Origin: UBA4582 sp013204195
GTDB taxonomy: Bacteria > Pseudomonadota > Gammaproteobacteria > Pseudomonadales > Azotimanducaceae
Direction of reading: 5' to 3'
NCBI GenBank assembly: GCA_963925735.1
Contig: CAWUUH010000053.1
Span: 1 to 8,818 of the forward strand
DNA length: 8,818 nucleotides
Shown here piece by piece: positions 6,216 through 8,818 of the stretch. Within the stretch, counting starts at the first letter, position 1. Every line of letters begins with the position of its first letter. Both the position numbers and the translations under genes were made by a program. The notes under the pieces were generated by a model. It had not been told where the DNA came from, ran no database searches, and saw only the letters and a program-made list of their open reading frames with translations.

Positions 6216-6983
6216 TTAGCCCATATAGGCCTGGCCGCCGTCAACCGCGATGCTTTGGCCGCTGATATATGCCGACTCTGGTGAGCATAACATGGCGACA
6301 AACTCACCAACGTCGGTTTCGCAGTCACCAATGCGCTGCAACGGAATGCCGCGAACGAAGGCTGCGGCCTCTTCGGGGTTTTGTTCTGTCCAGTGTTTTA
6401 AAGCGGGAGAGTTCGCGTGAGGCAAAATACAGTTGGCGCGGATATTATCCTTGCCCCACTCGCTGGCAGCCGCCCGGGTTAAGGCGCGAATCGCTTCTTT
6501 TTCAGCAGCATAGACCCCGTAGTTGCTCATATCCCAACGCTTTGCCGCAGTGCTGGCCAGATTGATAATGGAGCCACCCTGTTGACGAAGATGGGGATGG
6601 CAGAGTTGCATCAGTCGAAGTGTCGCCATGGGGCCGACCCTAAACGCGCGCAGCACCTTCGCCTCAGTCTGTGCCAGTAATGGCCCGGGAGATGTGCTGA
6701 CGGCATTGTTAATCAAAATGTTTATACCGCCGAAGGCCTCAAGTGTAGCGTCTACTGTCTGTTGCAAGTCCGCAGCATTTTCCACGTTACAGGCTAGGGG
6801 TAGTGCATCGATGCCAAATCGCGCCTTAATCAAATCGCAAGTGGTCTGGCACTTCGACAGCGTCCGGCCTGCCACCGAGACTCTCACGCCGCGTTTTGCC
6901 AGTGCCAGAGCAATACCCTGGCCAATACCTTGGCCGCCTCCGGTGATCAACGCGACACGATTTTTCAGGGGCTGTTGGTCCAT
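6216..6983 (-). CDS. Divergent SDR family oxidoreductase (NADP-type)
   Basis: This 255-residue SDR ends the right-hand minus-strand operon, 73 bp after an acyl-CoA dehydrogenase. TGGGQGIG is at 14-21 and Arg40 after the second beta strand suggests NADP(H). NNAV (92-95) replaces NNAG. Ser144, Tyr158 and Lys162 (YAAEK) are intact and VDGG is at 247-250. Two conserved features are altered: the helix Asn of the catalytic tetrad appears to be Gly117 (RVGPM), and the usual PG after the sixth strand is PH (188-189, in CILPHA). It may therefore be a reductase with unusual geometry or a non-standard reaction. An ATG at 6995 would add MEHR, but the ATG at 6983 has GGAG six bases upstream and is preferred. 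The gene converges on the Rieske gene with 21 bp between stop codons and no evident terminator. Confidence 0.82.
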   Translation of the reverse strand: MDQQPLKNRVALITGGGQGIGQGIALALAKRGVRVSVAGRTLSKCQTTCDLIKARFGIDALPLACNVENAADLQQTVDATLEAFGGINILINNAVSTSPGPLLAQTEAKVLRAFRVGPMATLRLMQLCHPHLRQQGGSIINLASTAAKRWDMSNYGVYAAEKEAIRALTRAAASEWGKDNIRANCILPHANSPALKHWTEQNPEEAAAFVRGIPLQRIGDCETDVGEFVAMLCSPESAYISGQSIAVDGGQAYMG

Positions 6984-7056
6984 GCGGTGCTCCATTGAGT
7001 CGGTTAAGGGCTGTTTTCGCTACAAGACTACTGGGCAGTTACCCCATGATTGTGTT

Positions 7057-8196
7057 TTAAAAGTTCAGACGTGTAGCGTATCGGTCCAAGTGATAGCTCG
7101 TGTCGCCTAGCAGTTGCAAGCAGACGCGCGCGCGCTTTAAAAACAAGCCAATATCAAGTTCATCGGTAATACCCATGCCGCCGTGCAGCTGAATCGCCTC
7201 ATTACTGACAAGCTGATAACAGTCATTAACCAGCGCTTTTGCTATGCTGGCCTGTAGGGCGATATCAGAGGCTTCGCTGTCAAGACTGCCAAGGGCGCTT
7301 TGAACCGCGGTTTGACACTGTTCAAGTTGGCAGTACAGCAGCGCGCAGCGATGCTGAAGGGCCTGGAATGAACCGATCTTAACGTCAAATTGTTCGCGCT
7401 CTTTGAGGTAGGCGAGAGTCCGGGCAAACAACTCATGGGCGCCGCCGAGCATTTCAGCTGCCAGGCAGATGGTGCCGCGGTCGATGACCTTTTCAATAAT
7501 CGGCCAGGCGCTATGTTGAGCGCCAACCAGGTCGTCGATGTTCACGGGAGTATTCTCGAAGTGCAATTCGGCACTGTTGCGACCGTCTATCATTGTTGTG
7601 CGACTGATCGTCACACCAGGGCTGGTGGCCTCAACCAACACCAAGGTTAACCCGTGACTGTCCCCCGCGTCGCCAGCGCTGCGGGCGACCACGACAAATT
7701 TGTCGGCAACGTGGCCATCAAGCACAAACACTTTGGTGCCATTCAGGCGCAACCCATTAGGTGTCTCGCGTAATGCAAGACGGGTTGCTAGGGGTGCGTG
7801 ATGGGATGCCTCGTCTACTGCCAGGGTTAAGGTCAACTTCCCCGCAGCGATAGCGGGCAGTAACGCTTGACGCTGGCGGGCTGAACCCGCAAGTTCAATC
7901 GCCGAGGCACCGAGGATGACGCTGGACAACAGCGGAGTGGCTGTCAGGGTACGCCCCATCTCCTGCATCACGGCGCCCAGTCCTAGAAAGCCAAAGCCTA
8001 GGCCGCCGTAGGCCTCTGGCATCACAATGGCGCCAACGCCGAGTTCTGTAAGTTGTTGCCAGAGCGGCAAGCTGTAGCCAATCGGGTCTTTTGTGTCTCG
8101 TAGCGTCCGCATGGCTGACACGTCTGCATGCTCTTGGAGAAACGCCTTCATCGTGTCTCGTAGCAAGACCTGTTCTTCGTTCAATACCATGTTCAT
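7057..8196 (-). CDS. Acyl-CoA dehydrogenase, probable partner subunit of a heteromeric enzyme
   Basis: This 379-residue FAD-dependent acyl-CoA dehydrogenase has the normal three-domain layout: N-terminal helices (about 1-120) with PEAYGGLGFG at 60-69, a middle beta domain (about 121-225), and a C-terminal helical domain. FAD-contact motifs are visible at EREQFD (266-271), FQALQH (277-282) and LHGGMGIT (337-344). The C-terminus has GDTSYHLDRYA in place of the usual GTSEI segment, so the catalytic Glu of short- and medium-chain enzymes is missing there. In sterol side-chain degraders, paired genes such as the mycobacterial FadE28-FadE29 form heterotetramers in which one subunit lacks the base. 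This protein looks like that partner, and a second acyl-CoA dehydrogenase lies 57 bp upstream. GAGG nine bases before the ATG at 8196 supports this start over the ATG at 8190. The substrate is probably a CoA-activated steroid side chain or ring fragment, by context only. Confidence 0.85.
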   Translation of the reverse strand: MNMVLNEEQVLLRDTMKAFLQEHADVSAMRTLRDTKDPIGYSLPLWQQLTELGVGAIVMPEAYGGLGFGFLGLGAVMQEMGRTLTATPLLSSVILGASAIELAGSARQRQALLPAIAAGKLTLTLAVDEASHHAPLATRLALRETPNGLRLNGTKVFVLDGHVADKFVVVARSAGDAGDSHGLTLVLVEATSPGVTISRTTMIDGRNSAELHFENTPVNIDDLVGAQHSAWPIIEKVIDRGTICLAAEMLGGAHELFARTLAYLKEREQFDVKIGSFQALQHRCALLYCQLEQCQTAVQSALGSLDSEASDIALQASIAKALVNDCYQLVSNEAIQLHGGMGITDELDIGLFLKRARVCLQLLGDTSYHLDRYATRLNF

Positions 8197-8253
8197 TCGC
8201 TGGATCCTCTTAAGCCGTGAGTCTGAAATGTATCGATGCCAGCGGTACGCCGC

Positions 8254-8818
8254 TTAGCTCGGCAGGCCCAAGGCGCGCTTGGCGATAATATTCAGTTGAA
8301 TTTCTGAGGTGCCGCCAGCAATCGTGTGGGCCTTGTTGTAGGCCCAATTGCGTACGAGTTTACGTTCGTTTTCTGTATAGGTGGCGTCATCCCAGCTGAG
8401 GCCGCGGTTGCCCATGATGGCGAGCATCAGTTCGTCTTTAGATTGCTGCTCAGTGGTACTGAGGTATTTCATGATCAGTGGCAGGTTGTTATCGGGCTGG
8501 CCATGCTTGTACTGTTGCTGGATTCTCTCGGTGGTCAGCGAGTCACATTGAGCGCGCATCAGATGTTGGGCTAATTGATGGCGAAGCAGTGGATTACGCA
8601 GTTTTTCCTCTGCATCAAGGCCAACATATTGACGGGCGAGATCGATGATATTGCCCTCTTCTTTTTCGACCATAGTGCCCATGATGCTCATCAGCTTGCG
8701 CTCATGTCGCAGCAGTGCCTTGGCAACATTCCAACCACCATGGAGTTCACCGACCAAGTTGCCTTTGGGAACCCTGACATCATCGAAGAAGGTCTGGCAG
8801 AACTCTGACTCGCCGCTG
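8254..8818 (-). CDS. Acyl-CoA dehydrogenase, C-terminal part (cut by window edge)
   Basis: The reading frame stays open from the stop at 8254 to the right edge. About 187 residues are visible and the N-terminal domain is missing. A TTG at 8757 could be mistaken for a start, but the 20 codons before it encode FFDDVRVPKGN, the standard beta-domain segment that precedes the C-terminal helices, so it is internal. NLVGELHGGW leads into LLRHERKLM, whose Glu sits where isovaleryl-CoA dehydrogenase and, as I recall, FadE29 have their catalytic Glu. The end, AGGTSEIQ then IIAKRALGLP, is the canonical FAD-binding terminus, with Gly at the position used as the base in medium-chain enzymes. With the adjacent acyl-CoA dehydrogenase 57 bp downstream it probably forms a heteromer, this subunit supplying the base. 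It would act in CoA-ester beta-oxidation of the steroid side chain or rings. Confidence 0.88.
   Translation of the reverse strand, partial: SGESEFCQTFFDDVRVPKGNLVGELHGGWNVAKALLRHERKLMSIMGTMVEKEEGNIIDLARQYVGLDAEEKLRNPLLRHQLAQHLMRAQCDSLTTERIQQQYKHGQPDNNLPLIMKYLSTTEQQSKDELMLAIMGNRGLSWDDATYTENERKLVRNWAYNKAHTIAGGTSEIQLNIIAKRALGLPS

Noticed and set aside
6628..7110. 160-codon plus-strand open frame opposite the SDR at 6216-6983
   Set aside because: It is antisense to a clear SDR and runs over the intergenic gap into the acyl-CoA dehydrogenase gene; no recognisable domain.
7123..7136. Alternating GC run (CGCGCGCGCG)
   Set aside because: It lies inside the acyl-CoA dehydrogenase reading frame, encoding Arg-Ala-Arg, and needs no further explanation.
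8093..8164. Repeated 12-mer gtgtctcgtagc at 8093-8104 and 8153-8164
   Set aside because: Both copies are in frame and encode Leu-Arg-Asp-Thr in the N-terminal helices of the acyl-CoA dehydrogenase; likely coincidental codon use.
1..8818. CRISPR arrays, tRNA/rRNA genes, transposases, phage or toxin-antitoxin genes
   Set aside because: I looked for periodic repeats, cloverleaf-like structures, and integrase or transposase motifs and saw none; coding density is explained by metabolic genes.

Overview
The window reads as part of a steroid (sterol or bile-acid type) catabolic gene cluster from a Gram-negative, probably gammaproteobacterial, organism. The mixed, moderately GC-rich base composition, Gram-negative-style ribosome binding sites and operon layout fit that group. 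A close relative of the Comamonas testosteroni 3-alpha-hydroxysteroid dehydrogenase, a KshA-like Rieske oxygenase and a pair of side-chain-type acyl-CoA dehydrogenases fit a steroid degrader. The taxonomic and substrate assignments are inferences; no 16S, kstD, kshB or meta-cleavage gene lies in the window to confirm them.

Layout: (A) 1-115 is non-coding, with a T-run at the left edge that may be one half of a terminator. (B) 116-4200, minus strand, holds four genes in tandem: a TetR-family regulator (TTG start at 4200), a membrane-anchored amidohydrolase, a 7-alpha-HSD-like short-chain dehydrogenase (SDR), and the 3-alpha-HSD homologue HsdA. Spacings are 76, 43 and 45 bp. (C) 4201-4368 is the only real divergent regulatory region. 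It contains a perfect 16-bp palindrome overlapping a candidate promoter for the regulator. (D) 4369-6194, plus strand, holds an NAD-type SDR followed by a Rieske oxygenase, probably co-transcribed. (E) 6216-8818, minus strand, holds an acyl-CoA dehydrogenase cut by the right edge, a second acyl-CoA dehydrogenase and a divergent SDR. This operon's promoter lies outside the window. Its 3' end converges on the Rieske gene with only 21 bp between stop codons.

Proposed joint function (inference): the SDRs oxidise or reduce hydroxyl/keto groups on the steroid nucleus (C3 for HsdA, possibly C7 for its neighbour). The Rieske oxygenase attacks the nucleus and depends on a reductase encoded elsewhere. 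The two acyl-CoA dehydrogenases desaturate a CoA-activated side chain or ring fragment as a heteromer. The TetR protein would repress the divergent units until an intermediate, perhaps a steroid or its CoA ester, releases it. The amidohydrolase is the least expected member; it looks exported or membrane-anchored and could process a conjugated or amide-bearing substrate in the periplasm.

Four different SDRs occur within 7 kb, two with an Asp (NAD-type) and two with an Arg (NADP-type) after the second beta strand. I found no CRISPR array, tRNA, rRNA, insertion sequence or phage gene.
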